Below are positions 1-5,117 of a stretch of DNA of 5,117 nt, one piece after another. The notes under the pieces are model-generated. The model ran no database searches, was not told the origin of the DNA, and saw only the letters and a list, made by a program, of their open reading frames with translations. Numbering within the stretch: the first letter of the stretch is position 1; the number at the start of each line of letters is the position of its first letter. A program made the position numbers and the translations under genes. This DNA is from a bacterium. Lineage in GTDB: Bacteria; Planctomycetota; UBA11346. The DNA lies in assembly GCA_020049615.1 (NCBI GenBank), contig JAIFKN010000101.1, positions 1-5,117 of the forward strand, read 5' to 3'.

Positions 1-1147
1 CGGCCATCAGCGCGTCGTAGGCGGTCTGGTCGTTGCGCAGCTTGTGGATGTCGAACAGGGCGACGGTGGCGAACAGGTTCTTGCTGTTCAGCCCGTTCTT
101 GTCGATCTCGGCCGCGATCTGGTCGCGCAGCAGCGATTCCAGCTCCTGCTTGGAGAAGTTCTTCTCCTCATTGGCATCGAAGCGGTTGATGATGTAGAAC
201 ATCTTGTTGACGATGTTGCCGCGATTCGCCTCCGACATCTCCTTGATGATGTCGAGGTAGCTCATGGTGAAGCCCTGCGGTGGCAGGATGTTGATCACCA
301 GGTCGGCCTCGTTCAGGTAGTCCAGGGTGACCTGGCGGGCATAGGCGTTGGTCGAATCGATGCCCGGCAGATCGACGATCTGGATGTTCTTCTCCTCGAA
401 CAGCTGATGGCGCTTGTGGATGAAGACCTGGTCGATCATGAAGAGATGGCCGAGGCCTCCCTGGTTCTGATCGTAGGTCAGGTAGGTCTGCGCATTCTTC
501 AGCTCATCCTCGAAGACGGTGCCGCAGCGCGCGGCATACTTGTCGATGAACATCAGGAACTCGGACAGCTCCGAGCCGTATTTCGCCGCCTTGCCCTTGT
601 CGAACTCGCTCCGCAAGGCGGCGTCGAGCGCCTCGTTCTTGTGGGCGGCCTGCATCCAGTCGATGACCTCGCGGATGATGCCGAGCTGCTGTTCCGGCGA
701 GGCGGTGCGGCTGCGCAGGTCGAACTGCTTGAAGGCGTTGCGGTAGCGCTTCTGGTGGAAGACGACCTGGCGGATGGCCAGATCGCGGGGGAAGTACTTG
801 ACCCGCACCAGCTCGCGGCCGCCGAACGGCCCCGTCATGATGGTGATGGACAAGGTGCATTCACCAGCCGCCGTCGGCAGCAGGTTGTGGACGCCCAGCA
901 GGGCGTTGATCACGGTCGACTTGCCGGCCGAGAAGCCGCCGGCGAAGCACAGCTTGTAATGGTCCTTGGCGCACAACCCGTCGGCGCGGCGCAGCGCCTC
1001 CTTGATGCCGGCGGCCTTGTACTCGGCGCTGCCGGCGAACAGGTTGTCCTGTGCGTCTTTGGAAACCTGGTCGTCAAGCTCCTTGGCAAGGGCGAGGAGG
1101 GAGGTGGCGGCGGCCTTGGCCTGGGGGAAGCGGGTCGGATCGGGCAT
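1..1147 (-). CDS. Dynamin-like GTPase, N-terminal part (gene runs off the left edge)
   Basis: I translated this frame by hand. It is open from an ATG at 1147 to the window edge (382 codons), so the C-terminal part is missing. Residues 70-77 form a P-loop (GGFSAGKS, Lys76, Ser77) followed by TVINALLG. Thr98, in GECTLSI, is the likely G2 threonine. DLPG at 259-262 is G3 and NRFD at 321-324 is G4, with Arg in place of the usual Lys. ATVALFD near 360-366 may be the G5 strand. FSAGKS and a DLPG G3 are typical of the dynamin superfamily, whose members hydrolyse GTP to remodel or tether membranes. The first 65 residues look helical, as expected for a bundle preceding the G domain. The K76-to-D259 spacing of 183 residues is long and implies an insertion of roughly 100 residues. 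An AGAGGAA ribosome site (1151-1157) precedes the start. The gene is 48 bases downstream of the kinase-fold gene, probably in one operon. Stalk, paddle or transmembrane segments cannot be judged. An Era/Toc-like GTPase is a less likely alternative. Confidence 0.88.
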   Translation of the reverse strand, partial: MPDPTRFPQAKAAATSLLALAKELDDQVSKDAQDNLFAGSAEYKAAGIKEALRRADGLCAKDHYKLCFAGGFSAGKSTVINALLGVHNLLPTAAGECTLSITIMTGPFGGRELVRVKYFPRDLAIRQVVFHQKRYRNAFKQFDLRSRTASPEQQLGIIREVIDWMQAAHKNEALDAALRSEFDKGKAAKYGSELSEFLMFIDKYAARCGTVFEDELKNAQTYLTYDQNQGGLGHLFMIDQVFIHKRHQLFEEKNIQIVDLPGIDSTNAYARQVTLDYLNEADLVINILPPQGFTMSYLDIIKEMSEANRGNIVNKMFYIINRFDANEEKNFSKQELESLLRDQIAAEIDKNGLNSKNLFATVALFDIHKLRNDQTAYDALMA

Positions 1148-1195
1148 GGGTTCCTCTGGCGGGTCGGGTCGGTGTGGATGTGGCGGAAGGGAGAA

Positions 1196-2062
1196 TCAGG
1201 CGGCAGGTGCAGCTTTGGCGGGCTCCGCCTTGGGCAGGCTCTGCGACAGCTCGGTGATCAGGTGGCTGATGCTCGCGGTCCGGGCGCCCGGGTCGATATG
1301 CGTCGCCCCCTTGATCGCCAGGTTGAGCTGGGCCAGATCGAGATGCGGCAGCGGATCGTTCACGCCTGAGACCTCGACGGTGCCGCGGCGGATGCGCTGC
1401 AACAGGTCCTGCGGACTCCGCGGATCGGCGAACATCTGGCGTCCGCTCAGGATCTCGGCGACTAGCAGGCCGGCGCTGTAGACATCTGCCTTTACCGTCA
1501 GGGCCTTATCGATGCCGGCGCGATCGCCGGTCAGGTAGGCGTCGATCAATTCCGGCGCCAGGAAGGGATACGCCCCCCGCAGCAGCCTGGCCTGATTGGC
1601 CGGCGCAGCCACATACATGAAGCCGGCGTCGATGAAGATGCCTTCCGCCTGGGCGCCCTTGCGGCGCAGCAGCACGTTGGATGGCTTGACCGCACCATGC
1701 ACCGATCCGCGCTTGTGCAGCGTCTGCAGCCCTTCCAGCAGGGTGATCACGAAGGCAAGTCGGGCTGCCGCCCGCAAACCGGCCAACCCATCGCGCGAGA
1801 TCGGGCGGGCATCGATGAAATCCGTGGAAACAAAGCCACCGGCCTGCGGATCGGCTCCGACCTCCTTGTAGCGGACCAGGGACGGGTGCAGCACATCGCC
1901 GACCAGTTTGCTCATCGCACCGGTGGTCCGGATCAGCGTTTCGTCGATGTGACGCACGGCCCAGTAGGCGTTTTGGCTCGTCGCCAGGTAGACCGGACCC
2001 ATGAGACCGGAACCCAGCTGCCGGACGATCTTGTAGGTGCCGAGGTTGGTGATGGCGGGCAT
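1196..2062 (-). CDS. Kinase-fold protein, probable pseudokinase (Ser/Thr kinase family)
   Basis: This 288-residue protein spans a full eukaryotic-type kinase fold with almost nothing added. The glycine loop is LGSGLMGPVY (16-25). The beta-3 strand reads AVRHI, placing Arg37 where the ATP-anchoring Lys should be. HPSLVRYKEV (59-68) matches the segment after helix C. The catalytic loop is VHGAVKPSN (121-129): the HRD Asp is Ala124, while Lys126 and Asn129 are kept. The metal-binding motif is DAG (145-147) instead of DFG. APE is at 169-171 and DVYSAG (193-198) is the helix F motif. Loss of both the Lys and the catalytic Asp argues against phosphotransfer, although the retained Asp145 and Asn129 leave nucleotide or metal binding possible. 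No signal peptide or membrane segment is seen, so it is probably cytoplasmic; the tail is Ala/Pro/Lys-rich. The ATG at 2062 is chosen because GGAG lies 5 bases upstream; a TTG 11 codons earlier lacks such a site. It lies upstream of the dynamin-like GTPase gene on the same strand, which suggests a shared task. Confidence 0.9.
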   Translation of the reverse strand: MPAITNLGTYKIVRQLGSGLMGPVYLATSQNAYWAVRHIDETLIRTTGAMSKLVGDVLHPSLVRYKEVGADPQAGGFVSTDFIDARPISRDGLAGLRAAARLAFVITLLEGLQTLHKRGSVHGAVKPSNVLLRRKGAQAEGIFIDAGFMYVAAPANQARLLRGAYPFLAPELIDAYLTGDRAGIDKALTVKADVYSAGLLVAEILSGRQMFADPRSPQDLLQRIRRGTVEVSGVNDPLPHLDLAQLNLAIKGATHIDPGARTASISHLITELSQSLPKAEPAKAAPAA

Positions 2063-2067
2063 GCGTA

Positions 2068-2071
2068 CTCC
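2068..2071 (-). promoter_or_regulatory. Ribosome binding site of the kinase-fold gene
   Basis: GGAG on the minus strand sits 5 bases before the ATG at 2062. It decides the start in favour of this ATG over the in-frame TTG at 2095, which has no purine-rich site at the right distance. Confidence 0.6.
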
Positions 2072-2150
2072 GTCGGGGATGGAAAGCCGTCTCAAGAAGC
2101 CGTCTGCCTGCCGAAGGCTCTGACGGCCGTGCCAGCCAACCTAGACGGGG

Positions 2151-2199
2151 CATCAAGTCAAGCACTCGCGATGGCTTCAGGTTAAGGCTGTGCTTGATG
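2151..2199. repeat. Inverted repeat, possible operator or hairpin
   Basis: TCAAGCAC (2158-2165) is matched by its reverse complement GTGCTTGA (2190-2197) with 24 bases between. The left arm carries a tandem TCAAG (2153-2157 and 2158-2162). CATCAAG (2151-2157) therefore also pairs with CTTGATG (2193-2199). Removing one TCAAG copy would give a perfect 10-base arm pair. It lies 88-137 bases upstream of the kinase-fold start. Confidence 0.4.
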
Positions 2200-2246
2200 T
2201 GGCGGTTGTCGCCTGTCACTGGAAATCACCGTTACGGCACACAAAG

Positions 2247-2273
2247 CCGAAATCCGACGCCCTTATTTCGGAT
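2247..2273. repeat. Overlapping inverted repeats upstream of the beta-barrel gene
   Basis: CCGAAAT (2247-2253) pairs with ATTTCGG (2265-2271) across 11 bases. Shifted within the same stretch, ATCCGA (2252-2257) pairs with TCGGAT (2268-2273). No T-run follows on either strand, so it is not a convincing terminator. Its position about 105 bases before the beta-barrel ATG would suit an operator or a leader hairpin. Confidence 0.35.
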
Positions 2274-2365
2274 CCTCGGCCCTGCTCCACCAACAACCTT
2301 CATTTTCCCACCATGGCCTGATTGACGCCGCACCAGCGGCCGGCAGCATCCGCCAGCCCTTCTCT

Positions 2366-2369
2366 GGAG
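2366..2369 (+). promoter_or_regulatory. Ribosome binding site of the beta-barrel gene
   Basis: GGAG lies 7 bases before the ATG at 2377. It would be only 1 base before the in-frame TTG at 2371, too close to serve it, so the ATG is the likely start. Confidence 0.6.
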
Positions 2370-2376
2370 CTTGCTC

Positions 2377-3573
2377 ATGCGCTACCCGCTTGCTGTTGTC
2401 CCGACCCTGCTCGCCGCGGCTGCGGCGCTGACCTGCGCCGAGGAGTCGGCCGGCCTGACCGTGGGCGGCTACGTATCGGTCATCGGCAGCGTCAGCCAGA
2501 TCGCCGTCCGCGATGGCACGCCGGTCGGTTCGGGGCCGGTGGTGACCCCCAATCCGGGGGGGGCAGACAGCACCAACGCCTTCCTCGGGCAGGCCGCACT
2601 CGATCTTGTCGCACCCGGCGCTTCGCCCGACGGAGCCGACGAGAGCCTGACCACCGGTTTCACCGTGGATGCGCAGGTGCGCCTCGGCTACGCGTTCTCG
2701 CCGCTCTTCCGGACGACGCTCGATGTGCAGTTCGACAACGCCTACAGCAACGATGTGCGCATCCAGCAGGCGCGGCTCGATCTCCAGTTGAATGACCGTT
2801 GCACCATCACCGCCGGCAAGGCCGAGGGCATCCTCGGCTGGGAAGCTTCGGACCGGGACCAGTTGTGGCGCGTGAACCGCGGTCTGACCTCCGGCCTGGC
2901 CGGTTCAGAAACCCTTGGTGGATTGGTCGCCTGGCGGCTGACCGAGCGGAGCGAGATGGCGTTCGGACTCTATAACGGCCTGGGCCTCGGCGCCTACCGG
3001 GACGACACCAACGTCAACGCCAATGGCGAGGTCGCCGTCGCCGCAGAATTCTCCACGGAGGTCATCGATGTGGCGGACCTCGACTTCGAGGTCGCCTACG
3101 ATCCACACAGCTTCGACTGGGACGTCAGCAACGATACCGGCGAATGGGCGGATGTCCTGCAGGCCGGCATCAACGCGACCGTCCAGCTCGTGAACATCAA
3201 CGAGGCCTTGCGGCTGGGCGGAGAGATCGTCTATCGTCGCACCGGCGAGAGTTCGCCGAGATCTGCCGGACGCGAGGCGTTCGATACGTTGGCCTTCTCG
3301 GTTGTCGCCAGCCATCGCCTGCCCACGACCGCCGCATCGAACCTGTCTGCCGGGTATGCGAAGGTGATGGAGGACTTCTCCGGCGACGGCGTGATGAAGC
3401 ACTATGTGAACGAGGCCTTCGTGGCGATCCAAAGCAAGCTGGGGCTCGAGGGCCTTGAGATGCTTGGCATCAGCGCCGAGGCGACCTACCGCTGGGAGGA
3501 TGGTGGCGGCAACGATGGCGTGCATGGCAACATCTGGGGTGGCTACCTGCAGCTGATCGCGGTGCTGCCATGA
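2377..3573 (+). CDS. Outer-membrane beta-barrel protein, porin-like
   Basis: This 398-residue protein begins with an Arg, a hydrophobic run (residues 5-19) and a TCA|EE junction that fits signal peptidase I cleavage after Ala21. The preceding ALTC is not a good lipobox. The mature chain shows alternating polar/hydrophobic strands ending in aromatic or small residues, such as LTVGGYVSVIGSV, VDAQVRLGYAF and TLDVQFDNAY. TAGKAEGILGWE (about 145-156), followed by LWRVNRGL, resembles the 'GKF..GWE..n..R' segment of OmpL-like porin-2 barrels, where substrates diffuse through the outer membrane. I infer that family; other outer-membrane barrels are possible. The chain ends in LIAVLP, without the C-terminal aromatic residue that most BAM substrates carry, which is odd. 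The gene is the first of a pair: its stop codon overlaps the start of the next gene. It contains a G8 tract (2556-2563) about 60 codons in. Confidence 0.82.
   Translation: MRYPLAVVPTLLAAAAALTCAEESAGLTVGGYVSVIGSVSQIAVRDGTPVGSGPVVTPNPGGADSTNAFLGQAALDLVAPGASPDGADESLTTGFTVDAQVRLGYAFSPLFRTTLDVQFDNAYSNDVRIQQARLDLQLNDRCTITAGKAEGILGWEASDRDQLWRVNRGLTSGLAGSETLGGLVAWRLTERSEMAFGLYNGLGLGAYRDDTNVNANGEVAVAAEFSTEVIDVADLDFEVAYDPHSFDWDVSNDTGEWADVLQAGINATVQLVNINEALRLGGEIVYRRTGESSPRSAGREAFDTLAFSVVASHRLPTTAASNLSAGYAKVMEDFSGDGVMKHYVNEAFVAIQSKLGLEGLEMLGISAEATYRWEDGGGNDGVHGNIWGGYLQLIAVLP
2556..2563 (+). repeat. Homopolymeric G8 tract inside the beta-barrel gene
   Basis: Eight consecutive G residues encode part of a Pro-Gly-Gly loop near residue 61 of the barrel protein. 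They are preceded by a C5 run at 2546-2550 that could pair with them. Tracts of this length are prone to replication slippage and to sequencing error; a one-base change would destroy the reading frame early in the gene. Confidence 0.6.
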
Positions 3574-4877
3574 ACCGGCCGTTCTCCTGTGCGACCGGCC
3601 CGCTCGCGGCATCCATCCTCCTCGCCATGCCCCTTGCGGGTGCTGATCTCGCCATCGCCGGGACTCCGCTGGCGATCACCGGCTCCGATGTGCTGGCCGT
3701 GAAGGTGACGAAGTCGGGAGTGCGGCAGTACTTCGACACCTACAACACCTTCCTCCGCATCGGCGCGACGGTGCATCACAGCTGCACGGCGTCGGCGTCC
3801 GGCTTCCCCTCGCCGTCAGTGCATCCCTTCACCCCGATCAGCCACGCCAAACCGGACGACTTCTCCATCCAGACCGTCGCCAGCGCGGGTGGGATCGAGA
3901 TCCAGCACACGCTCAGCTATGTCCAGGGAGAGGAGCGTTTCAGCCACGCATGGCGCCTGACGAATACGACAGGATCGGCCATCGCCGATCTCGCCCTGCT
4001 GTATGGCGGCGACACCTATTTTGAGAACATGGACACGGCTGCCGGCTATTGGGACCCGGCGCTGCAGATGGTCTACTGCAAGCGGGCGGGAGCCAACGGC
4101 CTGATGGGGATCCAGGGCGGCAGCGGATCGGCTCCTGGCGCCTACCTCACCGACGGGTTCTCGACGGTGTGGACCGCTCTCGCCTCCGGCAGCCTCGGCA
4201 GCACCGTCAATGCGACCAACATCGACAATGGCATGGCCCTGCAGTGGAACCAGGCTGCCCTCGCCGCCGGAGCCACCTGGACGGTCACCGCGATCGAGCG
4301 CTGGACACCGGAGAACACCTGGGCGGGCTCCCCGCTCACGGTCCAGGTGATCGCGGGAGGCCTGCCCGGCCAGCCTGTATCGATGGATGACGGATCGCAC
4401 GGCCAGGGCAATGTCATCGGAGGCGGCCTGACCGATCCCGGTGCTGGTGGGGTGTCCACCGGCGTGGCTGACGGCAGCCGCCCAGGCGCGTACTTCACGG
4501 TGGTGTTCAGCGGTCCCGTGACTGGGCTCGAGACCGCCGACTTCCTCGTCGGCGGTACCGCAGGTGGAACGGTCACCTCGATCTCCCCTCCGTCCGGGCC
4601 GGCGGACCGCTATGTGGTCACGATCTCGGGCATGACCTCGTCAGGGACGATCAGCCTCGAGGTGCTGCCCAACGCCGTCACCGACGCCGACGGCAACAGC
4701 AACAGCGCCTCTGCAGGCGGAGACCCCGACCTGGTGTGGAGCGCCGGGACCACCGGCGGCGCCTCGGACGGAGGCGGCGGTTGCGGGTTGGGGGGGCTGG
4801 GGGTCTTCCTGCTGGGATGCCTGATCGCCATGCTGCGGTTGCGCGAATCCGGGGGAATCCCGATTCACCGCGGTTGA
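3570..4877 (+). CDS. Secreted surface protein with Ig-like domain and C-terminal sorting tag
   Basis: The protein has 435 residues. Residues 12-25 form a hydrophobic signal segment ending in AGA|DL, a good signal peptidase I site after Ala25. Residues 26 to about 290 are beta-rich and Trp/Tyr-containing (for example WRLTNTTGSAIADLALLYGGD and DNGMALQW); I do not recognise this domain. Residues 308-382 match a bacterial Ig-like repeat: FTVVFSGPVTGLETADF, then VTISGM, then LPNAVTDADGN. Residues 401-425 are a sorting-tag-like tail: GGGGCG with Cys405, a hydrophobic stretch to about 422, then RLR. This architecture recalls Cys-containing CTERM signals (MYXO-CTERM, Synerg-CTERM and related types) that are cut and lipid-anchored. 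The start overlaps the upstream stop as ATGA and no ribosome site is visible, so translation is probably coupled to the barrel gene. Ten residues follow the basic cluster, which is unusual for such tags. A role in adhesion or as a partner of the barrel is inference. Confidence 0.82.
   Translation: MNRPFSCATGPLAASILLAMPLAGADLAIAGTPLAITGSDVLAVKVTKSGVRQYFDTYNTFLRIGATVHHSCTASASGFPSPSVHPFTPISHAKPDDFSIQTVASAGGIEIQHTLSYVQGEERFSHAWRLTNTTGSAIADLALLYGGDTYFENMDTAAGYWDPALQMVYCKRAGANGLMGIQGGSGSAPGAYLTDGFSTVWTALASGSLGSTVNATNIDNGMALQWNQAALAAGATWTVTAIERWTPENTWAGSPLTVQVIAGGLPGQPVSMDDGSHGQGNVIGGGLTDPGAGGVSTGVADGSRPGAYFTVVFSGPVTGLETADFLVGGTAGGTVTSISPPSGPADRYVVTISGMTSSGTISLEVLPNAVTDADGNSNSASAGGDPDLVWSAGTTGGASDGGGGCGLGGLGVFLLGCLIAMLRLRESGGIPIHRG
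4770..4844 (+). other. C-terminal sorting/anchoring tag coding segment
   Basis: This codes for Gly401 to Arg425 of the surface protein: four Gly, Cys405, a GLGGLGV turn, a hydrophobic segment (about 410-422, with a second Cys417) and Arg423/Arg425. The order Gly-rich, Cys, membrane helix, basic residues is that of known rhombosortase- or myxosortase-type tags. The exact tag family cannot be decided by eye. Confidence 0.6.
4785..4803 (+). other. G-quadruplex-capable G tract within the tag
   Basis: The tract reads G3, TT, G7, CT, G5. It satisfies the four-run G3 pattern with loops of 1-2 bases when the G7 run is split in two. It encodes the Gly-Leu-Gly-Gly-Leu-Gly stretch right after Cys405. 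The G7 run (4790-4796) is also a slippage candidate. Confidence 0.55.
4845..4866 (+). terminator. Weak hairpin at the 3' end of the surface-protein gene
   Basis: GAATCCGGG (4845-4853) can pair with CCCGATTC (4859-4866) with one bulged C and a 5-base loop. It overlaps the last codons and has no T-run, so it is at best a weak terminator or an mRNA-end stabilising hairpin. Confidence 0.25.
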
Positions 4878-5117
4878 TTTGGATCGTGCGGTGCACCGAC
4901 CTCCCATCTGCGCGGATCGACCGGCGGGAGGAAAACCCGTACACTTCAATAAGTAAGTCAAGTTACGTAAGTATAGCACTTTGAGCGCAGGGCACACCGT
5001 CCATTTCGTGACACCCAAAAGGAAGGGGTTCCGCGCTGTTCCGTGTGGGTTGATACTTGCGTCATCCGGGGTGATTCGGCCTGACGGCACCGGCGGCCGG
5101 CACCGGTTCGGCCCTTG
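4878..5117. other. Non-coding tail without a supported gene
   Basis: No reading frame here has a credible start with a ribosome site. The stretch holds a 10-base perfect palindrome CGGTGCACCG (4889-4898) and an AT-rich dip (about 4941-4985) with the palindrome TTACGTAA (4963-4970) and repeated GTAAGT. GGAAGGGGTTCC (5021-5032) has short inverted ends, and GGCACCGG occurs twice (5086-5093 and 5099-5106). The AT-rich dip could hold a promoter for a gene beyond the right edge, but no well-spaced hexamers were found. Confidence 0.5.

Larger units (their letters stand above)
2063..2376. promoter_or_regulatory. Divergent intergenic region between the two units
   Basis: About 310 bases separate the kinase-fold start from the beta-barrel start, and both genes point outwards, so promoters for both units should lie here. 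No gene is supported: the frames that cross it are short extensions of neighbouring reading frames. I looked for paired -35/-10 hexamers on both strands and found none with acceptable spacing. A minus-strand TTGACT (2156-2161 region) has only TAGGTT 12 bases on. Two inverted repeats are present, at 2151-2199 and 2247-2273, and could be operators. The assignment as regulatory rests on gene orientation, not on a recognised promoter. Confidence 0.5.

Noticed and set aside
44..1369. Long plus-strand open frame of 441 codons
   Set aside because: It is antisense to the GTPase, which has clear G1, G3 and G4 motifs. Its translation is rich in Val, Leu, Asp and Gly with no domain, as expected for a high-GC mirror frame, and it runs on into the kinase-fold gene.
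2115..2137. Possible sigma-54 promoter (TGGCACG on the minus strand)
   Set aside because: The -24 element resembles the consensus, but the required GC at -12 with correct spacing is missing.
1506..2219. Second minus-strand frame of 237 codons overlapping the kinase-fold gene
   Set aside because: It is a frame-shifted shadow: the composition is Arg/Pro/Gly/Ala-rich without motifs, while the other frame has a complete kinase fold.
2905..3612. Minus-strand frame of 235 codons under the beta-barrel gene
   Set aside because: The plus-strand frame has a signal peptide, barrel-like strands and a good ribosome site; the antisense frame has none of these.
4941..4985. Possible promoter in the AT-rich dip
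   Set aside because: TATAGC and, on the other strand, TATACT look like -10 hexamers, but no acceptable -35 hexamer lies 16-18 bases away, and no downstream gene is visible to support it.
4641..5090. Minus-strand frame of 149 codons entering the right-hand intergenic region
   Set aside because: The GTG start has no ribosome site and most of the frame is antisense to the Ig-like and tag region of the surface protein. No recognisable domain was seen.
5086..5106. Short GGCACCGG repeat as a possible CRISPR or tandem array
   Set aside because: Only two 8-base copies 13 bases apart in very GC-rich sequence; no array structure.

Overview
The window is GC-rich and gives the flanks of two divergent transcription units separated by about 310 bases of non-coding DNA. 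On the minus strand, reading leftwards, lie a protein-kinase-fold gene that has lost its catalytic residues (1196..2062) and, 48 bases downstream, a dynamin-like GTPase gene (1..1147) that runs off the left edge of the window. On the plus strand, reading rightwards, lie an outer-membrane beta-barrel gene (2377..3573) and a secreted, apparently surface-anchored protein gene (3570..4877). These two overlap by four bases in an ATGA junction.

The organism is a diderm bacterium, because it encodes a porin-like barrel with a signal peptide. The beta-barrel resembles the OmpL-like 'porin-2' type. The neighbouring protein carries an Ig-like domain and a Cys-containing, Gly-rich C-terminal sorting tag. 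Together with kinase-fold and dynamin-like genes and high GC, this would fit a planctomycete or a related environmental lineage. That assignment is inference; no rRNA or other phylogenetic marker is present.

The minus-strand pair is the most unusual part. The kinase-fold protein keeps the glycine loop, the HxxxKPxN frame, a DAG version of DFG, and APE. However, the ATP-anchoring Lys is Arg and the catalytic Asp is Ala, so it is probably a pseudokinase. Its partner has clear G1, G3 and G4 GTPase motifs and a long insertion between G2 and G3. A pseudokinase acting as a nucleotide sensor, scaffold or regulator of a membrane-remodelling GTPase is a plausible but untested reading.

The plus-strand pair looks like an envelope operon: a barrel in the outer membrane plus a translationally coupled surface protein. 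The tag-coding region of the second gene contains a G-rich tract (G3-TT-G7-CT-G5), and the barrel gene contains a G8 tract. Both are possible slippage sites. The last 240 bases hold no gene that can be supported, only an AT-rich dip and short palindromes. Promoters could not be assigned with confidence anywhere in the window.
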